Shown here one piece after another: positions 16,326-23,960 of a DNA stretch of 64,000 nucleotides. The position numbers were made by a program, and so were the translations under genes. Where the stretch lies: the NCBI RefSeq assembly GCF_023101205.1, contig NZ_CP078078.1, positions 3,047,411 through 3,111,410 of the forward strand. The letters are read 5' to 3'. The stretch is from Microbacterium aurugineum. Lineage in GTDB: Bacteria > Actinomycetota > Actinomycetes > Actinomycetales > Microbacteriaceae. Each line of letters opens with the position of its first letter. Within the stretch, counting starts at the first letter, position 1. The notes beneath the pieces were generated by a model, which saw nothing but the letters and a program-made list of their open reading frames with translations, searched no databases and had not been told where the DNA came from.

Positions 16326-16960
16326 GAGGAGGTCCTTCCGGAGGGCGTGGCGAGCGCGTGCAGCTGCGCCGAGGTGAGGGGCGACGTGGCGAGGCCGCGC
16401 GTGAGGAGGAACAGCTGCGCGGTGTGCTCGAGCTCCTCCACCGCGTCGAGGGCGGCATCCAGATCGGCCCCGGCGACGACGGGGCCGTGGTTGCGCAGGA
16501 GCAGGGCATGCGTGACCCGCGCGGCATCCTCGACGGCACCGGTCGCTGCCGGGTCTCCCGGGGCGAAGTAGGGCAGCATCCGCAGTTTTCCCACTCGCAT
16601 GCCGTAGTACGCGGTCAGGGGCGGGATCGGATTCTCGGGATCGACGTCGGACAGGCACGACACCGCGGCGGCATGGACCGAGTGCGTGTGCACGACCGCA
16701 TTCGCCTCCGGCCGCACACGCAGCAGCGCGACATGGAGGAAGGCTTCCTTCGTCGGCTTCGGACCGTCGAGGTGCGATCCGTCGAGGGCGACCACCGACA
16801 GCCGGTCCGCGTCGACGTCGGCCAGGCTGACCCCGGTCGGCGTGAGCAGCACGCGGTCCCCGTCGCGCACGGCGAGGTTCCCGGTGCGGCCATGCGTGAG
16901 GCCGCGGCGGTGAATCGAGTGGGCGACGCGTTCGATCGCGCGGCGGGCATCGGCGCTCAT
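16322..16960 (-). CDS. otnC: Class II aldolase, 3-oxo-tetronate 4-phosphate decarboxylase-like
   Basis: A 212-residue zinc aldolase. The metal site is visible as VVHTHSVHAAAV (about residues 92-103) with a further histidine in LLRNHGPVV; PTKEAFLH carries the catalytic glutamate. OtnC enzymes decarboxylate 3-oxo-tetronate 4-phosphate to dihydroxyacetone phosphate. The assignment is supported by the adjacent OtnK-like kinase gene (4-bp overlap) and the OtnI-like isomerase two genes upstream. An L-fuculose-phosphate-type aldolase is the alternative on sequence alone. Confidence 0.83.
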   Translation of the reverse strand: MSADARRAIERVAHSIHRRGLTHGRTGNLAVRDGDRVLLTPTGVSLADVDADRLSVVALDGSHLDGPKPTKEAFLHVALLRVRPEANAVVHTHSVHAAAVSCLSDVDPENPIPPLTAYYGMRVGKLRMLPYFAPGDPAATGAVEDAARVTHALLLRNHGPVVAGADLDAALDAVEELEHTAQLFLLTRGLATSPLTSAQLHALATPSGRTSS

Positions 16961-18183
16961 GCTGTGCGCCCCTGTGCCGCGACCTCGACGAAGAGGTCCT
17001 CCTCGCCGAAGTTCCCGGACTTGAGGACCAGATGCACGTCGCGCTCCTCGTCGTGGATCCAGGGGGCTCCCGGTGCGACTTCCTCCCCCACCACCGCGAC
17101 GGTCGTGCCGAGGGCCCGGACGACCTCGCCGGAGGTCTCCCCTCCGGCGACCAGCAGACGCTTCACACCTCGATCCGACAGCTGCGAGGCGATGAGGCCC
17201 GCCGCCTGTTCGTAGAGCTCGCCGGCACCCGGCACATCCTGGCGGCGCTCCGCTGCCGGGGTGGAGGAGTAGAGGAGGGCATCCGCGTCGGAGGGCAGGT
17301 GCTCCCACCACTCCACCGCGCGCGCAGCCAGCTCCTCGGCGGTGTCGCCGGGCTCGGCCACGACGCGATGAGCGGGGCCGCCCGAACCGACGAAGCGGTC
17401 GATCTGCTCGAGCGTGCGTCGGGAGCAGCTGCCCGCGATGATCGCGGTGCGACCCGATGGGGGCGTGGGCGCCGTCGCGCCGGCCGCCGTCTCCCGCAGA
17501 GCCATCGCTCCGACAAGCCCGGCGGATCCGGCCACGAGGATCTCCCCGTCGACGGCGTCGGCGAGGACGGCGAGGTCGGCATCGGTCACGGCGTCGGCGA
17601 CGAGGTGACGGATCCCCTCCGCACGCGACCGACGCATGACCTCGCGCACGGAGTCGGCATCCCGCTGCACCACGTCGAGGGGCAGGAGCCCGACCGGCGC
17701 CGTGCACTGCGCCGCGAGCAGCCGCGGCACCGAGGAGTCGCGCATCGGGGTCACCGGATGGTCGCGCATGTGCGTCTCGGCCAACAGCACGTCGCCGACG
17801 AAGAGGTGGCCGCGGTAGACGGTGCGCCCGTGCAGGGGTGCGGCCGGCGTCGTCACCACGAGATCCGCGCGAAGGGCGTCGGCGATCGCCTCCGTGATCG
17901 GACCGATGTTGCCCTCGTCCGTGGAGTCGAACGTCGAGCAGTACTTGACGTAGATGCGATCCGCTCCCTGACGCCGTAGCACCGTGAGCGCGGCGAGACT
18001 CTGGGCGACGGCCTCCTCGACGGGAAGGGACCGGGTCTTCAGTCCGATGACGATGCCGTCGGCGGGACCAGCGTGCTCGTCGAGCTCGGTGCCGAGAACG
18101 AGGAGCGTGCGCAGCCCCGCCCGGCGCAGGGCCGCCGCGACATCCGTCGCCCCGGTCATGTCGTCGGCGATGACGCCGATCAT
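16957..18183 (-). CDS. otnK: Four-carbon acid sugar kinase (DUF1537), OtnK-like
   Basis: A 408-residue kinase with the two domains of the DUF1537 family. The sugar-binding N-terminus begins MIGVIADDMTGATDVAAAL and has KYCSTFDST; the nucleotide-binding C-terminal domain has VAGGETSGEVVRAL (about residues 355-368) and LKSGNFG near the end. Members phosphorylate 3-oxo-tetronates, using ATP, in threonate and erythronate breakdown. The ATG overlaps the upstream stop by 4 bp. Context (OtnC and OtnI-like genes on both sides) makes the tetronate role likely. Confidence 0.9.
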   Translation of the reverse strand: MIGVIADDMTGATDVAAALRRAGLRTLLVLGTELDEHAGPADGIVIGLKTRSLPVEEAVAQSLAALTVLRRQGADRIYVKYCSTFDSTDEGNIGPITEAIADALRADLVVTTPAAPLHGRTVYRGHLFVGDVLLAETHMRDHPVTPMRDSSVPRLLAAQCTAPVGLLPLDVVQRDADSVREVMRRSRAEGIRHLVADAVTDADLAVLADAVDGEILVAGSAGLVGAMALRETAAGATAPTPPSGRTAIIAGSCSRRTLEQIDRFVGSGGPAHRVVAEPGDTAEELAARAVEWWEHLPSDADALLYSSTPAAERRQDVPGAGELYEQAAGLIASQLSDRGVKRLLVAGGETSGEVVRALGTTVAVVGEEVAPGAPWIHDEERDVHLVLKSGNFGEEDLFVEVAAQGRTA

Positions 18184-18848
18184 CCTCGATCCTCCCGGAG
18201 TGCCGCGGTCAACCGTCGCGCGGCTGCAGTCGGCCCATCCAGGACCGCGACACCGAAGCGATCCGCGAGGGACGACGCGGCCCCCGCGAGCGAGTACTGG
18301 GCGAGAACCACCAGGTCGTAGGCCTCGTCGACGCCGGCGATCCCTGCAGCCAGTGTCTCGACGAGCTCCGGCGCGGACAGGGGCGCGGCCGCGTCCGGGA
18401 TCACCAGCGGGTGCACGCGCGCCGCCGACCCGGCAGCCGCGAACGCCTGCTCCAGACGCGCTCCGCTGTCGCTCGCGGCCGAAGCCAACGAGGCGACGAG
18501 CAGAACCCGTTCGGGGGCGGCGGCGACGGCTTCGGCGAAGAGGGGACCGTCGGCCGAGAGCACGGTGACACCGTCGGCGTCGCTCTCCCGCCGGTCGGCA
18601 CGCTCTCCGAACTGGGAGCACGTGAGCAGCACGCCATCCGCTCCCCCGGCCAGAGCGAGCTCGATGAGGCTGTCCATGCGCGCAGCCAGCGGTGCGGTGA
18701 TACCGCCCTCGGTCTGCGCATCGGCCAGGAGACGATCATCGAGCAGGTTCCACACCGTCGCCGTGGGAAGGGCGGCGGTGAGGGCGGCGGCCGCCGGGGC
18801 GATCGCCAGGGGTGTCGCGCTGATGAGCGCGATTCTCGGGTCGGTCAC
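18180..18848 (-). CDS. Asp/Glu racemase-like protein with a single cysteine
   Basis: A 222-residue protein with the two-lobed Asp/Glu/hydantoin racemase fold pattern: ALISATPLAIAPA at the start and DGVLLTCSQFGE with Cys77, the first catalytic cysteine. Where the second cysteine is expected the sequence is LVVLAQYSLAG (Gln184), and Cys77 is the only cysteine in the protein. Two-base racemisation is therefore unlikely; arylmalonate decarboxylase shows that one-cysteine members do other chemistry. The GTG at 18848 overlaps the upstream isomerase stop. Its place between OtnK and OtnI-like genes suggests a step on a sugar acid; the reaction is unknown. Confidence 0.75.
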   Translation of the reverse strand: MTDPRIALISATPLAIAPAAAALTAALPTATVWNLLDDRLLADAQTEGGITAPLAARMDSLIELALAGGADGVLLTCSQFGERADRRESDADGVTVLSADGPLFAEAVAAAPERVLLVASLASAASDSGARLEQAFAAAGSAARVHPLVIPDAAAPLSAPELVETLAAGIAGVDEAYDLVVLAQYSLAGAASSLADRFGVAVLDGPTAAARRLTAALREDRG

Positions 18849-19651
18849 CGGAGGGTCCTCTCGATCCAGGTGAGCCCGTCGCGGGTGCCCGCGACGGGTG
18901 CGTACTCGCAGCCGATCCACCCGGGGTATCCGCTCTGCGCGATCCGGGCGAGCACGCGCTCGTAGGCGATCTCGCCGGTTCCGGGTTCGCCGCGACCGGG
19001 GTTGTCGGCGATCTGCACATGCGCGACCATCGGCCGGAGCTGCTCGAAACGCTCGATGACGTTCCCGCGGTCAACCTGCGCGTGGTAGACGTCGAAGAGC
19101 ACGCCGACGATGTCGGGATCCACCACCTGCGCCACCGCCGCCGCGGTCTCCATCGAGGCGAGGCCGTAGCCGGGCTGATCACGCTTGTTGATCGCTTCCA
19201 GTGCCAGCCGGACCCCCGTGCCACGTGCCTGCTCGGCCGCCCAGGAGATGTTCGACACATAGGTCGCGAAGGCGGCCTCGGGGTCGGCTCCGGACGGCCT
19301 GATGCCGGCCATGACGTGGACCACTCGTGCATCGAGAACCGTCGCGTACTCCAGCGCCCGCAGCACCCCCTCGCGGAACTCCTGCTCGGCACCGGGCACG
19401 AAGGCCGCCCCCGACGCTGTGGGCGTCCCCGCGGGTCCGGCGGGCGTGTTGATGAGGATCTGCGCCAGGCCCGCGTCGTCGAGCAGCCGACGCACGTCCG
19501 CGGGCGCGAGCTCGTAGGGCGAGGCGAACTCCACCGCGGTGAAGCCCGCTTCGGCGGCCGCGTCGAACCGCTCGGCGAAGGGGACCTCAGTGAACATCCA
19601 CTTGAGGTTGGCGGCGAGGCGCACCGGCCCCGAAGAGGTTTCGACGATCAT
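18845..19651 (-). CDS. otnI: Hydroxypyruvate isomerase-like, 2-oxo-tetronate isomerase
   Basis: A 268-residue TIM-barrel isomerase. Metal ligands typical of the Hyi/OtnI group are in place: LALEAINKRD (Glu), VLFDVYHAQV (Asp), HVQIADNPGRGEPG (Gln) and IGCEYAP (Glu). It begins LAANLKWMFTEVPF, the usual start of this family. OtnI interconverts 2-oxo- and 3-oxo-tetronate; Hyi interconverts hydroxypyruvate and tartronate semialdehyde. The adjacent OtnK and OtnC-like genes favour the first. Overlaps of 4 bp on both sides couple it to its neighbours. Confidence 0.88.
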   Translation of the reverse strand: MIVETSSGPVRLAANLKWMFTEVPFAERFDAAAEAGFTAVEFASPYELAPADVRRLLDDAGLAQILINTPAGPAGTPTASGAAFVPGAEQEFREGVLRALEYATVLDARVVHVMAGIRPSGADPEAAFATYVSNISWAAEQARGTGVRLALEAINKRDQPGYGLASMETAAAVAQVVDPDIVGVLFDVYHAQVDRGNVIERFEQLRPMVAHVQIADNPGRGEPGTGEIAYERVLARIAQSGYPGWIGCEYAPVAGTRDGLTWIERTLR

Positions 19652-20637
19652 GCGGTCACCGCGTCGTAGTCGGGGTTCACCACGAACTCGGGAGCCTGAC
19701 CGCGAAGAGTCGCGATCACGTTGCGCGCGGCCATGCGACCGGACTCGCCACGGGCCTCGCGAGTCGCACCCGCGACGTGCGTCGTGGCGAGGATGCCGGG
19801 GGTGTGCAGGAGCGGGCTCGACGCCCCCAGCGGCTCGTCCGCGAAGACGTCGAGAGCGGCGGCGCCGATGCGCCCGTCGCGGACGGCGTCGACCAGGGCG
19901 TCCTCGTCGATGATGCCGCCGCGCGCGGTGTTGATCAGCACCGCGTCGGGCTTCATCAGAGCGAGGCGAGAGGCGTCGAGGAGGTTCCGGGTCGTTTCGT
20001 CGAGGAACAGGTGCAGCGTGACGAAGTCGGCTTCTCGGAGCAGATCCTCGAGTTCGAGCCGACGGATGCCGTTGGCCGCGGCGAAGCTCTCGTCGAAGTA
20101 CGGATCGTACGCGACGACGTTCATCCCGAAGCCCGCGGCGATCGTCGCGACCGCCTTTCCGATCGAGCCCAGCCCGAGGATTCCGAGAGTCGCTCCCCGC
20201 AGCTCCCGTCCGGTGAGCTGCTGCCAGGTGCCCGCGGCGAGGTTGCTGATGTTCTCGGGGATGCGCCGGGCACAGGCGAGCGCCAGGGCGAAGACGTGCT
20301 CCGCGACCGCCTGACGGTTGGCGCCGGGGGTGACGCACACGGGAACTCGGCGTGCCGTCGCCGCACCCACGTCGACGCTGTCGTAGCCGACGCCCGTGCG
20401 CACGATCATGCGCAGCGCGGGGGCCTGCGCGAACTCCTCCTCGCCCAGGGGGCGGGTGCCGGCGATGATCGCGCGGACGCCCGAGAGCGCCCGTGCCCGT
20501 TCCTCGGCGGACAGGCGTTCGAGCTCCGGCTCATGCCGAGTCGTGAGTCCTGCGCCGCGCAGCATCCGGTCGACCTCGTCGCCGGGTTCGAGGAACGCGG
20601 TGGTGATCAGCACATCCTGGGAATCGGGCGATGTCAC
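19648..20637 (-). CDS. D-2-hydroxyacid dehydrogenase (phosphoglycerate dehydrogenase-like)
   Basis: A 329-residue NAD-dependent dehydrogenase. LGILGLGSIGKAVATIA (about residues 145-161) is the nucleotide-binding site; catalytic Arg, Glu and His are in INTARGGII, VFADEPLG and TTHVAGATREA. It would oxidise a 2-hydroxy acid to the 2-oxo acid, or the reverse. In this operon it could supply 2-oxo-tetronate to the isomerase, replacing the LtnD/DthD-type dehydrogenases of known tetronate pathways; that is inference. The start overlaps the preceding gene by 4 bp. Confidence 0.88.
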   Translation of the reverse strand: MTSPDSQDVLITTAFLEPGDEVDRMLRGAGLTTRHEPELERLSAEERARALSGVRAIIAGTRPLGEEEFAQAPALRMIVRTGVGYDSVDVGAATARRVPVCVTPGANRQAVAEHVFALALACARRIPENISNLAAGTWQQLTGRELRGATLGILGLGSIGKAVATIAAGFGMNVVAYDPYFDESFAAANGIRRLELEDLLREADFVTLHLFLDETTRNLLDASRLALMKPDAVLINTARGGIIDEDALVDAVRDGRIGAAALDVFADEPLGASSPLLHTPGILATTHVAGATREARGESGRMAARNVIATLRGQAPEFVVNPDYDAVTA

Positions 20638-21422
20638 CAGATCCCTCCTTCGTAGTCGGGGGCGGCGAAAGCACCGCCGTGCAGAGTAGGTGCCGGAGCG
20701 GCGAAGTCCACGCCGTCGGTGTGGTCAGCGGCATCGTCGCGGGGCACGTAGCCGATCGCGGCCCATCCCGCGTCACCGTTCCACCAGCGGCCGGTGTTGG
20801 CCGAGCAGCCGTAGACGACCGCGCAGCCCACCGGGGCGCTCTCGATCGCGCAGCGGAAGAGCTCGACCCCGTCGCGCCAGCTGAGCCAGAGCGCGAGCTG
20901 ACGCCTGTCCTCGGGCTCCGGACGGAAGGTGCCGATGCGGACGAGCACCGACTCGACCCCCCACTTATCGTGGTAGAGGCTGGCGAGGGCCTCACCGAAC
21001 GCCTTCGAGACCCCGTAGAAGGTGTCCGGACGCAGCGATGCGCTCTCGTCCAGCACCTCCTCCGCGGGATGGAAACCGACGACGTGGTTGGAGCTGGCGT
21101 AGACGACACGACGCACACCGGCCCGTCGCGCCGCTTCGTAGACGTGGTAGGTGCCGTCGATGTTCACGCGGCGGATCTCCTCGAACGGCGCTTCGTCCGC
21201 GATCCCGCCGAGGTGCACGATCACGTCCACGCCCTCCGCCGCCGCCGTGAGCGCGTCGAGGTCGCCGAGATCACCGATCACGACCTCTTCGCCGGGGAAG
21301 AGCGACTCATCGGTGTCGGTCCGCGCGAACAGCACGACGCGGTCGTAGCGGGAGGCGAGCCCCTCGCGGATCACCCGTCCCATGCGCCCGGTCCCGCCGG
21401 TGTACAGCACTGTCGTCATCAT
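20634..21422 (-). CDS. Uronate dehydrogenase-like NAD-dependent epimerase/dehydratase-family enzyme
   Basis: A 262-residue extended short-chain dehydrogenase. TGGTGRMG (residues 8-15) binds NAD and YGVSK carries the catalytic Tyr and Lys. Several stretches recall uronate dehydrogenase (Udh): VIVHLGGI, VVYASSNHVVGF, LVRIGTFRPEPEDRR and CSANTGRWW. Udh oxidises a hexuronate to an aldarolactone. D-erythronate dehydrogenase (DenD) belongs to the same superfamily and is a possible alternative given the OtnI/OtnK/OtnC neighbours. The gene is 24 bp after the metallohydrolase gene. Confidence 0.82.
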   Translation of the reverse strand: MMTTVLYTGGTGRMGRVIREGLASRYDRVVLFARTDTDESLFPGEEVVIGDLGDLDALTAAAEGVDVIVHLGGIADEAPFEEIRRVNIDGTYHVYEAARRAGVRRVVYASSNHVVGFHPAEEVLDESASLRPDTFYGVSKAFGEALASLYHDKWGVESVLVRIGTFRPEPEDRRQLALWLSWRDGVELFRCAIESAPVGCAVVYGCSANTGRWWNGDAGWAAIGYVPRDDAADHTDGVDFAAPAPTLHGGAFAAPDYEGGIW

Positions 21423-21446
21423 CGTCCTCTCGTGCGCGCTCGGCGG

Positions 21447-22220
21447 TCAGCCGATGCTGCGGTCCTCTTCACCCGTGGAGGCATCGGCGAAGAAGCCGAT
21501 CGCGGCTCCCACGGGGCGTCGGCGGTGTGCCTCGCCGGCCTCCCATCTCAGTTCGACGTCGTGTCCGGGTACGAGGCTGGCTCCGGTGTCGGTCAGCAGT
21601 GAGCGCATCGCGACGATCGTGGCCGCGCTGGTGTCGGCGTCGAGCGTCGAGTCGACCCGCCCCGAGGCGAGTTCGTACAGATTCTTGACCGCATCCCCGG
21701 CGAAGACGCGCTTCTCGTCCGCACGCTCGAGATAGAAGGCGAGGTGGTGCGGGGTATGCCCTGCGCTGTCGATGGCATGGATGCCGGGGAGCACTTCCTG
21801 GCCCGCCGCCATGCGTCCGACCCGATCCGTGCGGCGAAGAAGCTCCTGCACGTGGAGGTCGGGAAGGAAGGGAGTCCCGGACGGCTGCTCGGCCGCCCAG
21901 CGCAGCTCGCGCTCCCCCACCCAGGTCGTGGCGTTCGCGAACATCGGGAAGTTCGAGACGTGATCCCAGTGCATGTGCGTCAGCAGCACGTCGGTCACGT
22001 CGTCCGTGGTCAGACCGTATCGCTCGAGGCCGGCATGGATGAGGGGGATGTACGCGGGCTGTCCGGCATCGACCAGCACGCGTCGCACGCCGTCATCGAG
22101 CAGCCACAGGCTGCTCCATCCGAATGCACCGTGCGAACTCGACTTACCGGGGAAGCCCTCGACGAGCGGACGTGCGACGTATCCGGACGGTCCGGCTGAT
22201 CCGGTCGTCGACGTCGACAT
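21447..22220 (-). CDS. Metallo-beta-lactamase-fold hydrolase, lactonase-like
   Basis: A 257-residue protein with the metal motif LLTHMHWDHVSNFP (HxHxDH), SAGHTPHHL and FAGDAVKN, plus a late histidine in LVPGHD. This set of ligands fits a dinuclear metal site, and the layout resembles the N-acyl-homoserine-lactonase branch. Next to a uronate-dehydrogenase-like enzyme it may open the lactone that enzyme makes; this is inferred. I chose the ATG at 22220, with GAGG 6 bp upstream, over the GTG at 22244. It is the first gene of the nine-gene operon running to 14639. Confidence 0.82.
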   Translation of the reverse strand: MSTSTTGSAGPSGYVARPLVEGFPGKSSSHGAFGWSSLWLLDDGVRRVLVDAGQPAYIPLIHAGLERYGLTTDDVTDVLLTHMHWDHVSNFPMFANATTWVGERELRWAAEQPSGTPFLPDLHVQELLRRTDRVGRMAAGQEVLPGIHAIDSAGHTPHHLAFYLERADEKRVFAGDAVKNLYELASGRVDSTLDADTSAATIVAMRSLLTDTGASLVPGHDVELRWEAGEAHRRRPVGAAIGFFADASTGEEDRSIG

Positions 22221-22249
22221 GGTGCCCTCACTCTGCGCGCTCACAAAAA

Positions 22250-22259
22250 ATAGTATAGC
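22250..22259 (-). promoter_or_regulatory. Promoter motif GCTATACTAT of the sugar-acid operon
   Basis: On the minus strand TATACT (-10) lies about 30 bp before the metallohydrolase start, within GCTATACTAT, identical to the sequence in the MFS-deaminase gap (14169-14178). GGAGGG occurs a short way upstream in both. No good -35 is visible, so an activator or the local GntR protein may act here. Confidence 0.5.
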
Positions 22260-22310
22260 GCAATCCCTCCAAGAGCGACAGGTCGCCTCCTTCGCGGAAC
22301 CGCTCGCCGT

Positions 22311-23021
22311 TCAGGCGTTCAGAAGCCGCTCGGTGGCACCGATGATGTGGTGGCGCATCGCGTCGGCCGCACCCTCCGCGTCACCGGCCACGATCGCCTG
22401 GTAGACCGCATCGTGCTCCGGCGCCGCACTCACCGCTCCGGTGCGCCCGAACTTCGAGAACAGGCGGAACCGCTGGATCTGCCCGCCGAGTGCCGCATAG
22501 GACAGCTCCAGGAAGGCGTTGCCGGACTGCGCGGCGATCATCATGTGGAAGCGCGCATCGCTGCGCCAGTAGAGGTCGAAGCCTTCGGTCTCGGTATCGG
22601 CGACCTCGGCCGAGCGCCGGAAGTCCTCCACCGCCTCGCGCAGACCCTCCAGGAATTCGGGGGTCGTCCGCTGCGCGGCTTCGTAGGCGAGACGGGGCTC
22701 CAGCAGCACGCGGGCCTCGCCGAGCTGCTCCACCTCTTCCCGCGTCATGACCGGGGCCACGCGGTAGCCCCGCAGCGCCTCGCGCTGGACGAGTCCGGTG
22801 TGCTCCAGCCGCGCCAGGGCCTCACGCAGGGGCGTCTGACTGACATCCAGCTCGCGTGACAGGGCACCGATGTTCAGGCTCTGCCCCGCCGCCCGCTCCC
22901 CCGACATGAACTGGTGCAGCAGCACCTCGTACATTCGGTCGGCGATGGGCTGCTTCGTCGATCGCCCGGCCACATCTTCTCCCCTCGAAGTCCTTCCGTC
23001 GAAGACTACCGCTCGGCCCAT
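22311..23021 (-). CDS. GntR-family regulator, FCD domain
   Basis: A 236-residue regulator. Residues about 20-90 form the winged helix (RELDVSQTPLREALARLEHTGLV), and the rest is an all-helical FCD ligand domain with the metal-type motif DARFHMMIAAQSGN and HDAVYQAIVAGD. FCD regulators usually sense sugar acids or other carboxylates. GGAGGG precedes the ATG at 23021. It lies directly upstream of the sugar-acid operon in the same direction, 51 bp before that operon's motif, so it is the likely local regulator. It is divergent from the DUF4097-PadR operon. Confidence 0.9.
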   Translation of the reverse strand: MGRAVVFDGRTSRGEDVAGRSTKQPIADRMYEVLLHQFMSGERAAGQSLNIGALSRELDVSQTPLREALARLEHTGLVQREALRGYRVAPVMTREEVEQLGEARVLLEPRLAYEAAQRTTPEFLEGLREAVEDFRRSAEVADTETEGFDLYWRSDARFHMMIAAQSGNAFLELSYAALGGQIQRFRLFSKFGRTGAVSAAPEHDAVYQAIVAGDAEGAADAMRHHIIGATERLLNA

Positions 23022-23046
23022 CGACCCTCCGACGGACGCGCGGGGG

Positions 23047-23099
23047 TTGACAATGTCGAGATATATCGTGTTACGGTGGCAACACACGATATATCTCGA
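23047..23099 (+). promoter_or_regulatory. Promoter and 16-bp palindromic operator of the PadR operon
   Basis: TTGACA (23047-23052) is a consensus -35 for the plus-strand operon. TCGAGATATATCGTGT (23056-23071) is repeated perfectly inverted at 23084-23099, with a 12-bp spacer that includes TACGGT, a plausible -10. The dyad surrounds the -10 and would block transcription if bound. The PadR protein encoded second in the operon is the obvious candidate. Confidence 0.75.
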
Positions 23100-23120
23100 A
23101 CACTCACACAGGAGAAGCAC

Positions 23121-23960
23121 ATGACCGAGAAGTGGCTCATCGCCCCGGGCGAGGAACGCGTCATCGACATCGAGTCCGTCACCCGCCTCAAGGTGGGCCT
23201 GGTCGGCGGACAGGTGGATGTCATCGCCCACGACGAACCCGGCATCCGCATCGAGGTGCACGGTGTCACCACCAAAGACCTCCGTATCGAGTCCCACGAC
23301 GGTGAGGTCGAGATCGACCACCCGCAGTTGGGCTGGGACAACTTCCTCGAGGTGTTCCGCAACTTCGGCTCCGGTGGCCCCCGCGCCGAGGTGAGCGTGG
23401 CGGTCCCCCGCTCGATCGCCCTGACCCTCGGCGTGGTCAGTGCCTGCGCCCTGGTCTCGGGCATCCGCAACGACGCACGCCTGAACACCGTGTCCGGCGA
23501 CATCATCGTCGACACCCTGATCGGCGACCTCACGGTCAACTCCGTCTCCGGCGATGTGCAGGTGCGCGGACTCACCGGTTCGATCAGCGCCAACAGCGTC
23601 TCCGGCGATGTCGCCGTCACCGGGGCCGTGCGCAAGGCGACGGTCGACATCGTCTCGGGCTCGACGCTCGTGGATGCGGCCGGCGACGTGAACACCATCA
23701 ACGTCAACTCGGTCTCCGGCGGCACCACGGTGCGCCTCGACGAGTCACTCGCCGCGAACTACGTCATCCGGTCCCTGAGCGGTCGGCTGCTCATCGACGG
23801 GATCGAGCGCAGCACCTCGGGCCCCAGCAACTACACCGGCACCACCGGGGAGCTCGCCGGGCGCTTCGTCGACCTGCGCGCGAACTCCGTCTCCGGTGGC
23901 GTCACCGTGCTCCGCCGCACCCCGGCCTCCATCACCGACGACGAGGAGTGGGAAGCATGA
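23121..23960 (+). CDS. DUF4097 beta-helix-like protein
   Basis: A 279-residue protein with repeats around the motif N-x-V-S-G-D/G (NTVSGDI, NSVSGDV twice, NSVSGGT, NSVSGGV) spaced along residues 130-265, predicting a right-handed beta-solenoid of the DUF4097 (putative adhesin) type. There is no signal peptide or membrane segment, so it is probably cytoplasmic. GGAGAAG precedes the ATG. It overlaps the padR gene by 4 bp; DUF4097 plus PadR is a common actinobacterial pair. The molecular function is not known. Confidence 0.88.
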   Translation: MTEKWLIAPGEERVIDIESVTRLKVGLVGGQVDVIAHDEPGIRIEVHGVTTKDLRIESHDGEVEIDHPQLGWDNFLEVFRNFGSGGPRAEVSVAVPRSIALTLGVVSACALVSGIRNDARLNTVSGDIIVDTLIGDLTVNSVSGDVQVRGLTGSISANSVSGDVAVTGAVRKATVDIVSGSTLVDAAGDVNTINVNSVSGGTTVRLDESLAANYVIRSLSGRLLIDGIERSTSGPSNYTGTTGELAGRFVDLRANSVSGGVTVLRRTPASITDDEEWEA

